From Photobacterium aquimaris (GTDB taxonomy: Bacteria > Pseudomonadota > Gammaproteobacteria > Enterobacterales > Vibrionaceae), in the NCBI RefSeq assembly GCF_002954455.1, contig NZ_MSCC01000002.1:1-60485 (forward strand): DNA of 60,485 bases, given 5' to 3'. Under the pieces are notes generated by a model. It had not been told where the DNA came from. It was given only the letters and a program-made list of their open reading frames with translations, and searched no databases. Both the position numbers and the translations under genes were made by a program. Below, in pieces: positions 9,227 through 18,750 of the stretch (position 1 is the first letter of the stretch; each line of letters begins with the position of its first letter).

Positions 9227-9596
9227 TTACCATTGAGAGTAACAATATGCTTAACTAATTATATAGATCAAATTTTCATTAACCTGGGTGTCTAATTGAG
9301 TCAACACGCGGCGAGTAGATCCCCTATCGCCATCGCGGGCATTCACTGTAGGGAATGACGGTTGTTGTTTATGAGGATTTAAACCAGAAAAAGGGACACC
9401 GCGATGGGCATCCCTATGATGAGTTCAGAGTGCGAGCTATAACGGTAAAGATATTGCTCGCGTTAATCATGTAACGGCTGTTAGATTGGCTCTGACTATA
9501 ATTTACGTCTAACATTTGTTGCGTTGTAATGCGGTTAACAAATAACTGATACATGCATCTTGCCTCTAATGGCTAATGCCCTGATTCACTCCATAC
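9227..9596. other. Intergenic region with a degenerate repeat-like segment
   Basis: 370 bases without a gene. Bases 9300-9420 are richer in G+C than the surroundings and carry short inverted repeats, for example catcgcgg (9331-9338) with ccgcgatg (9399-9406), and the phrase gggaatgacgg (9351-9361), which resembles the ends of dispersed intergenic repeats in many genomes. The rest is likely the 3' trailer of the small minus-strand gene that ends at 9597. Confidence 0.4.
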
Positions 9597-9794
9597 TTAA
9601 TGCAATAAACCTAACTCTCTAGCTTCGGCAAGGGTTAACCCACTTGCTTGAATATCGCGTAGCATCTCAATGCGTCGTCTTGCAGCACCCTGCTGCTTCT
9701 TGCTATCTGCGATGTTGGTCGCCGAATCGTCTTTGTGTTCCCACTTAGATGAAACGGAAGAAATTTCTGAATAATCGATAGAGTTAATAGACAC
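9597..9794 (-). CDS. Conserved-looking 65-residue cytoplasmic protein, unknown
   Basis: GTG start preceded by a near-perfect ribosome site (AGGAGGG, about 4 bases away), which makes this small gene credible. The N-terminal half is polar and Ser/Asp-rich; the C-terminal half GAARRRIEMLRDIQASGLTL..ARELGLL is basic then amphipathic, like a short helical DNA- or protein-binding segment. There is no signal, Cys or membrane segment. I do not recognise the family; it faces neither neighbour in an operon. Confidence 0.6.
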   Translation of the reverse strand: MSINSIDYSEISSVSSKWEHKDDSATNIADSKKQQGAARRRIEMLRDIQASGLTLAEARELGLLH

Positions 9795-10265
9795 AATACC
9801 CTCCTAAAGAAACCTGTGTCGACATGTAGTACTTAGTATCAAAGGTTTTTCATTGAAAAAAGCACATAACAACAAGTTTGTGAGCAACGCCATGTTCGTA
9901 AGAAAATTACCAAAAAAGACTAGTCATCGATCTTTTTTTGCGTAGTTTTAATCGTTCATGCCCTACAAATAAAGCATGCTTAAACGCAAATAATAATTAC
10001 CTCAATGTCACCTTTTTGCCTCATGCATTTTGATGCTTTACTAGCTATCACTCATCATTTAGTTGCCATCTCGTGTTAATAAAATTAGAAGTAAAAAATA
10101 TTAATGATATAACTCATTAGAACACTTCGTAGTTTCACTATTAACAACAGATTAGGTATCATTTTACAGTCTAAAATGTGAAACTTTACATTACAAAAAT
10201 TCACCTATAGCTCGCTATCTAAAAAGCGTACCGTTACAAGATAGCTTTAATTAAGGTCTACTATT
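9795..10265. other. Intergenic region upstream of the peroxidase gene
   Basis: 470 bases with no gene. It holds the start region of the 65-residue protein (-) and the promoter and leader of the peroxidase gene (+). A near-palindrome cattttacagtctaaaatg (10160-10178) is a possible operator. A small hairpin (gctatct 10214-10220 with agatagc 10239-10245) lies just before the peroxidase start. Confidence 0.4.
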
Positions 10266-11204
10266 ATGAATGCAATGTTATCTGAACGCGCTCAACCAGG
10301 TGCTTTATCAAATCCAAATACTTTTGCTGAATATCTCACTTTTGTTTTTAAAGCAGATGTTAGTGCTGAAGCGGTGAGTGATGCTTTCGCTAAAATTCAG
10401 ATCATTGAAAAATCTATTGGTCAAAAGGACTCAACCGCAGACCTTAGCTTTACCGTTGCAGTATCTCGTCAAGGTTGGTCTACTGCATTCCCTGAAGTTG
10501 CAGTACCTGCTTTACTGGAAGATTTTAAAGCCATGGTTGATGGCGAACGCCAATTCCCAAGCACGGCTGGCGATGTTTTCATTATGATTAAATCTGAACG
10601 TATGGATTTAAACTATCAAGCTGCTAAATATTTAGCGTTAGCTTTTTCTGACGTTGCAACTTTGATTGAAGATATTCAAGGCTTTAAATACCTTGATAGC
10701 CGCGACATGATTGACTTTGTTGATGGTACTGAAAACCCGAAAAATGACGCTCGTATGAAAGCAGTATTGGTTGCTGATGATATTGAGATCCACCAAGGCG
10801 GCAGCTACTTAACCGTTCAACGTTACATTGACCGTCAAGGTTTATGGGACAAGCAATCAACTGAATATCAAGAGCAAGTGATTGGTCGTACTAAACTTGA
10901 TGACATTGAGCTTGATGATGATGTGAAACCTGTTTGGGCTCACAACAATAAGAGTAAAGTGATTGTTGACGACAAAGAAATCAAAATGCTACGTCAAAAT
11001 CGTCCTTACGGTAACGCGATGGAGCATGGCACCATGTTTATCGGTTTAACTGCCTCTCCTATTACGATGAGCACATCACTGCAACAGATGGTTTTTGCTG
11101 ACAGCAACGGTCATTATGATCGCCTCCTTGATTTTGTAGAAGCGAAAACAGGTACTAACTACTTTATCGTTTCACAAACACTGCTTGATACTTTTGCTGA
11201 TTAA
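10266..11204 (+). CDS. DyP-type haem peroxidase (YfeX-like)
   Basis: A 312-residue dye-decolorizing peroxidase that uses H2O2 with a b-type haem. The family signature FVDGTENP (151-158) carries the catalytic Asp153; H226 in VWAHNN fits the proximal haem ligand; R243 in MLRQNRPYG is the likely distal Arg. Its length matches the cytosolic YfeX/class P group (about 300), and there is no Tat or Sec signal, so it is cytoplasmic. AAGG lies 9 bases before the ATG. Monocistronic with a long upstream region, so regulation by its own promoter is likely. The natural substrate is unknown. Confidence 0.93.
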   Translation: MNAMLSERAQPGALSNPNTFAEYLTFVFKADVSAEAVSDAFAKIQIIEKSIGQKDSTADLSFTVAVSRQGWSTAFPEVAVPALLEDFKAMVDGERQFPSTAGDVFIMIKSERMDLNYQAAKYLALAFSDVATLIEDIQGFKYLDSRDMIDFVDGTENPKNDARMKAVLVADDIEIHQGGSYLTVQRYIDRQGLWDKQSTEYQEQVIGRTKLDDIELDDDVKPVWAHNNKSKVIVDDKEIKMLRQNRPYGNAMEHGTMFIGLTASPITMSTSLQQMVFADSNGHYDRLLDFVEAKTGTNYFIVSQTLLDTFAD

Positions 11205-11230
11205 TCTTATTTAGTTATCAATCACTTTGC

Positions 11231-11258
11231 AGCCCATTGATGGTTCACATCAATGGCT
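11231..11258 (+). terminator. Hairpin after the peroxidase gene
   Basis: A stem of 11 pairs (agcccattgatg / catcaatggct, one bulged C) with a 5-nt loop lies 27 bases after the stop. The following gattcaattat is only weakly T-rich, so termination is likely but not certain. Confidence 0.5.
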
Positions 11259-11474
11259 GATTCAATTATAGCGCCGATAAAAACCGCAATAACGACCAAC
11301 CTATTCTGCTAAGCAAATCTTTGTCACTACTAACTCATTGAATCTATTAAAACTCATATTTTTTAACAGAATAATGGCTTGCTTCCTAACAATTTCTGTT
11401 GTCCCCTATAGACTTATTTATTATTAGTGTTTTTTGAATATCTATATCAAAAAGCATTTTCTCTGGGGGCAAGC

Positions 11475-12320
11475 ATGTACAATACCCTTTTTACCCGTGT
11501 ATCTCTCGCAGCAGTTATTGCTGTGCTTGCGGGTTGTAGTTCACCACCACCACCACCAAAACCCGCACCTGATTACAGTTTTAAAACAGCGGCTAAAAAG
11601 TTTATTAACGCCGATACCATTCGTAGCAATGGCGTCGTTGTTGATAAAGGCTTGTTTTATCCCAAAGAAACGTTTTCTTATAGTTACCGTTATTGCTCTA
11701 ATAACGACCAACAAGCTCAGCAAGATATCAAACAGTTTAACCAGTTAGCAGCCAAGACATGTAAGATCAACAAAGGCTCTATGGTAAATTTAGATACTGG
11801 CACATGGTGTGTTCAACACCCTAATACCGATCAAGAAACACCTCTCTTTGCTGCACGTATTTCTTCTACTGATCTGTGGGCTGATATTTGTGCTAGCGGT
11901 CCTTTTGTGACCATGCGCATTATTGAAAACCGTGACATTCCTCAAACTGCGTGGATTGATGGCGCGAAACTATTAGGTTATCAACCTTATTCGGTTCATC
12001 GCCGATTAATGAGCACCAAAGCCATTGAGCATCTTGATGATGTAACGCCAGCGCCAGCAGAAGAAGTATGGACAGAAGAGACAGCCTTCATTACTTCACA
12101 TGTGGGTGAAACCGTGTGTATGTATAAAAAGTCAAAAGAAGATGCTTACGGTGTTACTTACAAAGGTACTATCGAAAGTGTCAAGGATGGGCGTGTACGC
12201 GTGCTGGCTACACGTAAAATAAAAGGTGATATGCGCATAGCACCAGTTTCAACACCGCTACCATGGCATAAAAAAGCCTTTATTGAAGCTGATGCTAAAT
12301 CTTGGTTTATTTGCCACTAG
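11475..12320 (+). CDS. Lipoprotein of unknown function
   Basis: About 281 residues. The N-terminus MYNTLFTRVSLAAVIAVLAGC ends in a lipobox (LAGC), followed by SS and a run of five prolines as a tether. Ser at +2 predicts outer-membrane sorting. The mature domain has several Cys (YRYCSNND, KTCKINKG, TWCVQH, DICASG, ETVCMYKK, FICH) and no family that I can name. A longer frame starts at 11427, but the ATG at 11475 has a G-rich site just before it and the proper signal peptide. It ends at a strong terminator, so it is probably monocistronic. Confidence 0.8.
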   Translation: MYNTLFTRVSLAAVIAVLAGCSSPPPPPKPAPDYSFKTAAKKFINADTIRSNGVVVDKGLFYPKETFSYSYRYCSNNDQQAQQDIKQFNQLAAKTCKINKGSMVNLDTGTWCVQHPNTDQETPLFAARISSTDLWADICASGPFVTMRIIENRDIPQTAWIDGAKLLGYQPYSVHRRLMSTKAIEHLDDVTPAPAEEVWTEETAFITSHVGETVCMYKKSKEDAYGVTYKGTIESVKDGRVRVLATRKIKGDMRIAPVSTPLPWHKKAFIEADAKSWFICH

Positions 12321-12365
12321 TCGTCGTTTCGTTTTCAATAAACGGCAGCTTTAGCCTCAAACAAT

Positions 12366-12402
12366 AACGGCGTATTTAATCACTAAATACGCCGTTGTTT
12401 TA
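12366..12402 (+). terminator. Rho-independent terminator
   Basis: A perfect 13-bp stem (aacggcgtattta) with loop atcac, followed by gtttt. It lies 45 bases after the lipoprotein gene and close to the end of the converging lysophospholipase gene. Confidence 0.88.
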
Positions 12403-12436
12403 ACTACAATGCCAAAAGAATAGGTTTTTAATCGAT

Positions 12437-13414
12437 TTACACTATAAATTGATTAAAAAAGGCTAATGTTTCGCATAATGCTTGATTTCGAATAACATCT
12501 TTTTCCATTAATATCTCGTGGCGCGCATCACGAATAACTTTAATGCTGCAATTCTTATTTTGGCCACAGAATCGGTGATGACTATTATTATCGACAATAG
12601 TATCGTTGCCCGCTTGTAGTAATAATACCGGAATATCTATTTTATCAACGTCTCGAATACAGTGATCTGCTGCTTGAATAGCTTGCCATAACCAACGTGG
12701 ACTTGGACCACCAATGCGTAATTCAGGATGAACTTGGTATAAATGTTTAGCCCAAATATAACGCAATTTACTTTGACACAAGGCATTATTTTCAAATGGC
12801 TCTTCATGATAAGGCTTTTGCCCTAAAACATACGAAGGTTCATGCTGATAATGTTCCATAATTTTAGCAATCGACGATGCAACCAGTTTTAACGGCACTG
12901 GCATATGAATACCAAACATTGGTGCATTTAATACTACCGCATCAAAATGGCTTTTATATTTTTCTAAATAGAGCGTTGTAATTGCTCCACCCATTGAATG
13001 CGCTAATAAAAAACGTTGTTGATAGGATTTTTCTTTATCGACAATTTGAGAAACAAAAGCTTGTAGATCATCAACATAATCATCAAAATTATGCACATGA
13101 CCTAACTCGGGATCTGACGTTAAGCGACCAGAAGCACCTTGGCCTCGATGATCATAAGCATAAACATCATAACCTTGACGTGAGAATTCAAAGAAAATTT
13201 CTTGGTACTTCCAAAAGCTTTCATTACGGCCATTAACAATCACAATACAGCGCGTATTTATTGGATTAGTGACACTGATCCACTGGATCTGTACGCCATC
13301 TTTACCACTGAATGCACTTTGTTTACGCTGTAACCACATACTATGAACGTCATTTTCCATTAGCTGTGTAAACACCGACTCCTTGGTTGAAAATTCCACA
13401 TTAACTTGGCTCAT
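12437..13414 (-). CDS. pldB: Alpha/beta hydrolase, lysophospholipase L2-like
   Basis: A 325-residue hydrolase with the serine-hydrolase nucleophile elbow AHSMGGA (Ser140), the YDHRGQGASGR segment typical of monoglyceride lipase/PldB relatives, Asp in LLLQAGNDTIVDN and His in DARHEILME, completing the triad. Family knowledge: it hydrolyses lysophospholipids or monoacylglycerols at the inner membrane. There is no signal peptide. It is followed on the same strand upstream by the patatin-like gene (67-base gap), which could form a two-gene lipid-turnover unit. The gene symbol is a best guess. Confidence 0.83.
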   Translation of the reverse strand: MSQVNVEFSTKESVFTQLMENDVHSMWLQRKQSAFSGKDGVQIQWISVTNPINTRCIVIVNGRNESFWKYQEIFFEFSRQGYDVYAYDHRGQGASGRLTSDPELGHVHNFDDYVDDLQAFVSQIVDKEKSYQQRFLLAHSMGGAITTLYLEKYKSHFDAVVLNAPMFGIHMPVPLKLVASSIAKIMEHYQHEPSYVLGQKPYHEEPFENNALCQSKLRYIWAKHLYQVHPELRIGGPSPRWLWQAIQAADHCIRDVDKIDIPVLLLQAGNDTIVDNNSHHRFCGQNKNCSIKVIRDARHEILMEKDVIRNQALCETLAFFNQFIV

Positions 13415-13481
13415 TTATTAACAACTTCTCAGTAGCGCTCCTCTCAAATACATCACAATTGACTATGATATTATTTGATCA

Positions 13482-14471
13482 TTAAGCATATTTCATTAAA
13501 TCAACATTGGTAGCATCATGTTTATAATCAGTTTTATACGGCGCATCTTTAATATTAATATGGCGACCAACAGTATTTAAAAAATACTTACCTGATTGAT
13601 ACCCCAAACGATAATCCATATCCAGTGACGCGAAATCACTGCCAATCATTTTTGATTTCAATGGTTTTTGAGGATGAATTTCAAAAATGGTGACATCATC
13701 TGGTGGATTACTTAAAAACTCTTGAGTTTTTCTATAGTTATCTTCATGCTCAAGCAACATTTCAATCATACCTGCAGCTTTTGAATTACCAAGAGCACGA
13801 CGAATATTTGTCATCCAACAATGGTCAAACGAGGTGTCGATAGGCACTGTTCTCACAACAACAATGTGTCGATAACCACGCTCATAAGCCTCTTGTACTG
13901 GAATCGGTGCACATAAACCACCATCAACCCAAAACTCATTTTGAGAGAAAATAGGTTGTTTATTTAACACAGGTACAGCACAAGACGCTTTTAAGGCTAG
14001 CGACCAATTATCACTGTTTAAATTAAAATATGATGCTTGATGGCTAGTAACACCACTTGCTGATGCCAACACGGTCCGTGAGCGCATATTTTCACGCCCT
14101 TGATGCCAATCAAGTTCAAAGCTGGTTTGCGTTTGTTTCATTAACCAATCTAAATCTAATCCTTCTCGACCAAAAATAAAGCGGTAAACATCGAAAAAGT
14201 GATGATCGGTTGTCGCTTGAGTAATAACTTTATAAGCGTGTTTATATTGACCACAAATATAAGAAGCTAAATTTAATGATCCCGCAGATGTACCAACCAT
14301 TAAAGAAAAAGGATTAAACTCAGCTTCTAAAAATGCATCTAACACTCCTGCAGTAAAAACACCACGTTGACCACCACCTTCGGTGACTAAAGCTATCTTT
14401 GATATATCGGTTGTATCAAAGGAAAGCCCTTCAATATTCTGTACTGCATAAGAGATGTGTTTACCAGTCAT
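13482..14471 (-). CDS. Patatin-like phospholipase
   Basis: About 329 residues. It has the oxyanion segment TEGGGQRGVFTAGVLDAF, the nucleophile GTSAGS and the catalytic Asp in WVDGGLCAPIPV, so the Ser-Asp dyad is intact. It resembles the cytoplasmic YjjU-type patatins, which have no secretion signal or autotransporter domain. The open frame begins with TTG at 14507, but the ATG at 14471 (MTGKHISYAV) is the more likely start. It probably acts on cellular phospholipids, in line with the neighbouring pldB-like gene. Confidence 0.86.
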   Translation of the reverse strand: MTGKHISYAVQNIEGLSFDTTDISKIALVTEGGGQRGVFTAGVLDAFLEAEFNPFSLMVGTSAGSLNLASYICGQYKHAYKVITQATTDHHFFDVYRFIFGREGLDLDWLMKQTQTSFELDWHQGRENMRSRTVLASASGVTSHQASYFNLNSDNWSLALKASCAVPVLNKQPIFSQNEFWVDGGLCAPIPVQEAYERGYRHIVVVRTVPIDTSFDHCWMTNIRRALGNSKAAGMIEMLLEHEDNYRKTQEFLSNPPDDVTIFEIHPQKPLKSKMIGSDFASLDMDYRLGYQSGKYFLNTVGRHINIKDAPYKTDYKHDATNVDLMKYA

Positions 14472-14625
14472 AGCGCTTTTACTTTTTAGTTGGCATTTGT
14501 CATACAAATTAATTTAAGGAAAGTCATTATAACGACTACTATTAAAACTATAAATTAGCCAAAATAATAACTGATATTCTAAATATGAAATACTTGACTG
14601 ATAGAAAGTAATTCGATTTATATAA

Positions 14626-15944
14626 TTATTCAGTCATATAAGGTAAAAATATTTTATTTACATCAACCCGTGCTTTTAACTTTGCTGCTAATAAATATAA
14701 CCCACCTAATTTACGATGCAAAAAAATCGCATCAGCCGGTGGTGTATGCCAATAGCCTTGTTTCATACTTAACTGACTGCCTGCATTACGAATGTTAGCT
14801 ACCATGTCTGATTGACCAAAATCATACACTCCTTGATGTTTCAATGGCTCACAAGCTTGCAAACATAATCCCAATAATGACTGCTGTGCTTGAGGTTCAA
14901 TCGGCTGAGAAAAAAACCAATCTGTTTCAAAGCCGCTAACATTTGAGGCTGATCATCTATCACTGCAGCGGTCATTAACTGCCGATACCCTTCTGCAATC
15001 AGCTTGGGATAAACCCTTGTAGCACCGAAATCAAGTAGAACTAATTTTTTACATTCAATATCATAGCGATAATTAGCAAAATTAGGATCAGTCTGCACCA
15101 ATCTAAATTCAAACACTTCCCGAAACATCAAGCTAAACGCTAATTCAATAATATGATCACGCACAGCTTGAGGTTGTTCGACTAATTTATCGATATCAAC
15201 ACCGCCAACAAAGGCCATCGCGAGGATATGTTCAGTGGTAAGATCATCAGCAATATCCGGTAATAAATAACGCTCATCAGTGGCTAATAAATGCCGATAT
15301 TGCTTCACATATTGTGCTTCAAGCAAATAATCAGCTTCTGCATGTAATTGCTTTTTAGCCTCATTCAATAATTCTGAAACATCTAATGATTTTGGAATTA
15401 ACCCACTGATATTTAATAAAGTAGCGACATTATTTACATCACTATCAATACTTTTATTAATACCTGGATATTGAATTTTCAGGGCTAATTGACGCCCATC
15501 GAGGGTTGTTGCTTTATGCACTTGTCCAATCGATGCCGCAGCAATCGGATAAAATGAAAATTGACTAAACTGTTGCTGCCAATCAATACCCCATTGCTGT
15601 TCAAGTGAATGATTGAGCTGACTAATGGGCATTGGTTTAGCATTAGCTTGTAAGCGTGACAACAATTCGGTTAATTCCGGTGGTAATAAATCGCCGCCAT
15701 CCATTGATAATAATTGACCAACTTTCATTGCAGCGCCACGTAAATCGGCTAATTGTTCTGCAACACGTTTCACGTTAGCCGGCGTTAAAATCAAATCACT
15801 GACTTTGGGTCGGTGACCTGTCGCTAATTGTTTCGCACCTTCAGCGACAACACCAGAAGCAACGCGCGTTGCCAATGAACCCAGTTTAGCTAAGCGTGAT
15901 AATCGTCCACTGGGTACTTTTGAATACTTTGTTTTATCATTCAT
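14626..15944 (-). pseudogene. AarF/ABC1/UbiB-family kinase-like gene with an apparent frameshift
   Basis: Two frames join into one ABC1/UbiB-like protein of about 439 residues, the usual length. The N-terminal piece (15944 to about 14916) has the family KxGQ motif (AAMKVGQLLSMDGGDLLPPEL), the Ala-rich loop AAASIGQVHKA that replaces the P-loop, the KIQYPG lysine strand and LLDFGATR. After residues QIGFF the frame runs into junk. One extra T in the 7-base T-run (14910-14916) restores FFSQPIEPQ and joins the C-terminal 82-residue frame. Family members support ubiquinone synthesis or act as atypical kinases/ATPases at the membrane. The break is either a sequencing error or a recent mutation. Confidence 0.85.
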
Positions 15945-16050
15945 TTAACGACTCTTTGCTATTAACAGTCATTTAAAACGCTCATTACTATTATTAATAA
16001 TATCATAAAAATGCTCCCTGCCTCTGACACAAAATCACTATAAGCAGTCA

Positions 16051-16099
16051 AAAAAAAGGCCGATAATGTCGATTAAAAATAACTGACATTACCGACCTT
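16051..16099 (-). terminator. Terminator of the POT transporter gene
   Basis: A 15-pair stem (16056-16070 with 16085-16099) whose two mismatches on the plus strand become G-U pairs in the minus-strand transcript. On that strand it is followed by seven U. This strand bias assigns it to the transporter gene. Confidence 0.88.
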
Positions 16100-16116
16100 C
16101 TTTTTAAGCGCCTACA

Positions 16117-17577
16117 TTAATCATATTCAGGCTCGTTACGGTTTTTGAAATTCACTAATAAACCAAGCACTAACACTACCACTGTAACAATAAGAATTGA
16201 TTGGAATACATGGTGATATTGTGTTGCTGATGCTATTAAATCTGCTGTATTCGTCGCTTGTGTACCCGTTGAGGTAAGTTCTGCAATATTCGCAGCTAAA
16301 TAGTTAGCAACTGATCCCCCCATTAGCATATAAATACCAGCTACTGTACCCGTTGCACCTTGCGGATTCATGCGGGTAATTGCCGATAGTGCTACTGGAT
16401 CGATAAATAGCTCTGCAATACCAATTAAGAACAAGCCAATGAATAACCATAAGAAGGTTGTATGACCACTCACCATTGCTAGCTTAGACGATAGCGTAAT
16501 CAAACTAAAACCTGCGGTTAGCAAAAATAAACCCATATTAAGTTTAGTCAAAGTACGCACTGATATCTGGCGTGATGCTAATACTTTCCATAGCCACGCA
16601 ACAGCACCACCACCAACAATAACCGCAATAGGATTCACTGACTGGAAAAATGCTGTCGGAATGTGAAAACCAAAGATATCAGTATCTATATTACGTTCAA
16701 TAAACAGGCTTATTGAGCTACCACCCTGCTGATCAAACGCCCAAAACACCATCCCAAATAGCATAAAGTAAATGATAGCATTTAATTTTTTACGATCTTC
16801 GGTATTACTCTTACGGTATAGACGTAACATTTGTAGTGCAGAAAAAGCCAAAATTACAGCTAGAATATAACCTGCCAGTAAATCTTGTAGTACAAACACT
16901 AAGCCAATAGCACACACTATCACGCCAAGAATAATCAACTGCCAGTGACTAAAACCTGCCGTTTTCTTACGTAATGCAGGAATATTTGCTTTTTGAACAT
17001 GAGCAAAGTGCTTACGACCAGTACTAAAGATAATTAAGCCAATCAACATGCCGATACCAGCCAACGCAAAACCAACGTTCCAGCCCCAACGGCTCGCAGC
17101 ATAGCCACAAAAGATTGGTGCTAGTGCTGAACCGACATTACCGCCAATATAAGAAATCGAAAAGCCAGATTCACGTGCATCTTCATGATCTTTATATAAC
17201 TCACCCAATAAACAGCTTGAGTTGGTTTTAAAGAAACCATAACCACAGATGATCAATGCCAATGCTGCATATAACACCGTATTGTCATGACTAGGAATAC
17301 TCAATACCGCATGCCCTGCCACCATTAAAGAGCCGCCAATGATCACTGACCAATAGTTACCTAAGTAACGGTCAGCTAAATAGCCACCCAAGATCGGAGT
17401 AACATAAACCAACGATGTATAAGCACCATATAAAGCATATGCATGGTCATCAGACATTAAAAGTTTTTGCGTTAAAAAGAGAATTAATAACGACCGCATG
17501 CCGTAATAACTGAAGAATTCCCACATCTGAATAGCAATGAGGTGAAAAAGCCCTTTAGGCTGAGAGGATAATTGCAT
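16117..17577 (-). CDS. POT/PTR2-family proton-dependent peptide transporter, variant
   Basis: A 486-residue membrane protein with about 14 hydrophobic segments. POT signatures are YYGMRSLL in TM1 and GGYLADRYLG after TM2. The usual ExxER(F) proton-coupling motif of TM1 reads QMWEFF here (Q17, E20, F21), so the first Glu and the Arg are missing. It should import di- or tripeptides, but the coupling or substrate may differ. AGGAAACAAT before the ATG supports the start. Monocistronic with its own terminator and a 400-base upstream region. Confidence 0.9.
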   Translation of the reverse strand: MQLSSQPKGLFHLIAIQMWEFFSYYGMRSLLILFLTQKLLMSDDHAYALYGAYTSLVYVTPILGGYLADRYLGNYWSVIIGGSLMVAGHAVLSIPSHDNTVLYAALALIICGYGFFKTNSSCLLGELYKDHEDARESGFSISYIGGNVGSALAPIFCGYAASRWGWNVGFALAGIGMLIGLIIFSTGRKHFAHVQKANIPALRKKTAGFSHWQLIILGVIVCAIGLVFVLQDLLAGYILAVILAFSALQMLRLYRKSNTEDRKKLNAIIYFMLFGMVFWAFDQQGGSSISLFIERNIDTDIFGFHIPTAFFQSVNPIAVIVGGGAVAWLWKVLASRQISVRTLTKLNMGLFLLTAGFSLITLSSKLAMVSGHTTFLWLFIGLFLIGIAELFIDPVALSAITRMNPQGATGTVAGIYMLMGGSVANYLAANIAELTSTGTQATNTADLIASATQYHHVFQSILIVTVVVLVLGLLVNFKNRNEPEYD

Positions 17578-17978
17578 ATTGTTTCCTAGGTAAAGGGGCC
17601 ATATAGGCTAACGGTAATAATTATTATTTAATTTGAAATACCGCTGGTATTTAATACTGAAAATACACTGAACATTCATAAGCTCAAGCTTAATCTTGCT
17701 CCATATTTAGTATCTTAATTTTCACACTAATAAAGAGGACTTTATCAAATAAAAAAAATTACGCCGAACTATATACCATATAGCGATAATTTCCAATTTT
17801 AGTTACATAACTGCTTAAAAATCACATAAATACTCAAATAAAACTAAAATTCAGCATAATAACTCATTAAAAAGATAAAAAAAAACCGCTAAGCAGTGCG
17901 TTGAATAATCAACAACCACTTAACGGCTCTTGGTTTATTTGTTAAATACCAAACAAATAGACAACAAATACCAAACAA
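17578..17978. other. Intergenic region upstream of the POT gene
   Basis: 400 bases, very AT-rich, with no gene. The part near 17600 holds the POT leader; a 7-bp hairpin (aaatacc gct ggtattt, 17636-17652) may be an operator. The far end holds the terminator of the next gene. Confidence 0.45.
17876..17935 (-). terminator. Terminator of the TrmY-like gene
   Basis: In the minus-strand transcript, CCGUUAAGUGGU pairs with the segment ending UUAGCGG through several G-U pairs, and nine U follow. It starts about 45 bases after the gene's stop. Confidence 0.8.
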
Positions 17979-18575
17979 TTATATTGTTAAATCTAACTCA
18001 TTATGTATAAGTACAATACATTGAGAAGCAAATAACATTTTTGGCCCTAAACTGATCTTTTCTGCACCTAAGCGTTTTAAACTATTAAAACTTTTCTTTG
18101 GCATTGGCATATGATCGGTTAATAAAAAACAAGGATTAGCAGCTAACTCAATATCTCGAATGAAGTCGCCTTTTTTATCAAGCATATACAGCTGATAATC
18201 TTCTGCTAATTCACCAACTAGCTTTTCAAAACTAATAGTACGCACGCTAATACCAGGTTCAACATTACGTAATTGTTCTTTATTCATGCCAACAGATTTA
18301 TCTAACGCATGCGCTATTTTATCTAACCAAGCTTGCTCATGAAATCCAGATAGATTACTTATATCATTTGAGCTAAAACTAATAGTACGAGAGAAGTCTT
18401 GTGTACTTTCAAGAACTAAATGCACCATAATATCTTCACGATGCGATTGCGCCACAAAAATAGCATTCATTAAAACGTGGGCTAAAATCTCAGTGTGAGC
18501 ATCTTGTCCAACTGATGCGATTAGTAATTTACTATCAGTTGGGGCAGAACGAGCTCGTAATACGAAAGCGCGCAT
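17979..18575 (-). CDS. trmY: TrmY-like SPOUT methyltransferase
   Basis: 198 residues starting MRAFVLRARSAPTDS, matching the TrmY/DUF358 group of SPOUT (trefoil-knot) methyltransferases. In archaea TrmY makes N1-methylpseudouridine at tRNA position 54; the role of bacterial relatives in Vibrio and Shewanella is, as far as I know, untested. The C-terminal part (NPCFLLTDHMPMP, KISLGPKMLFASQCIVLIHNELD) fits the knot and SAM site. ATG at 18575 has AGGA 8 bases upstream; a TTG two codons earlier is less likely. Monocistronic. Confidence 0.86.
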   Translation of the reverse strand: MRAFVLRARSAPTDSKLLIASVGQDAHTEILAHVLMNAIFVAQSHREDIMVHLVLESTQDFSRTISFSSNDISNLSGFHEQAWLDKIAHALDKSVGMNKEQLRNVEPGISVRTISFEKLVGELAEDYQLYMLDKKGDFIRDIELAANPCFLLTDHMPMPKKSFNSLKRLGAEKISLGPKMLFASQCIVLIHNELDLTI

Positions 18576-18750
18576 AATCAATATCCTAGACGTTTGAATT
18601 TTTCTCGTTAATGTTTCACAGCAGAAAATTAACGATAGATAGTTGTTATTATTATTATCCTAGGTTTTAGCGTCGATGTAACCTTAAATGATAAAATCAG
18701 CAAAAGAATACTGATTAGCCACTATTATTAATAGATATTAGGAGGATATT

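Noticed and set aside
9339..9410. Possible insertion-sequence remnant
   Set aside because: No transposase fragment and no flanking target duplication were found; kept only as a degenerate repeat-like patch.
10160..10178. PerR/Fur-type box before the peroxidase gene
   Set aside because: Palindromic, but does not match a Fur or OxyR pattern that I can defend; recorded only as a near-palindrome.
11434..11748. 104-codon frame with a run of histidines inside the lipoprotein gene
   Set aside because: The His run is the shifted reading of the proline-codon run in the true lipoprotein frame.
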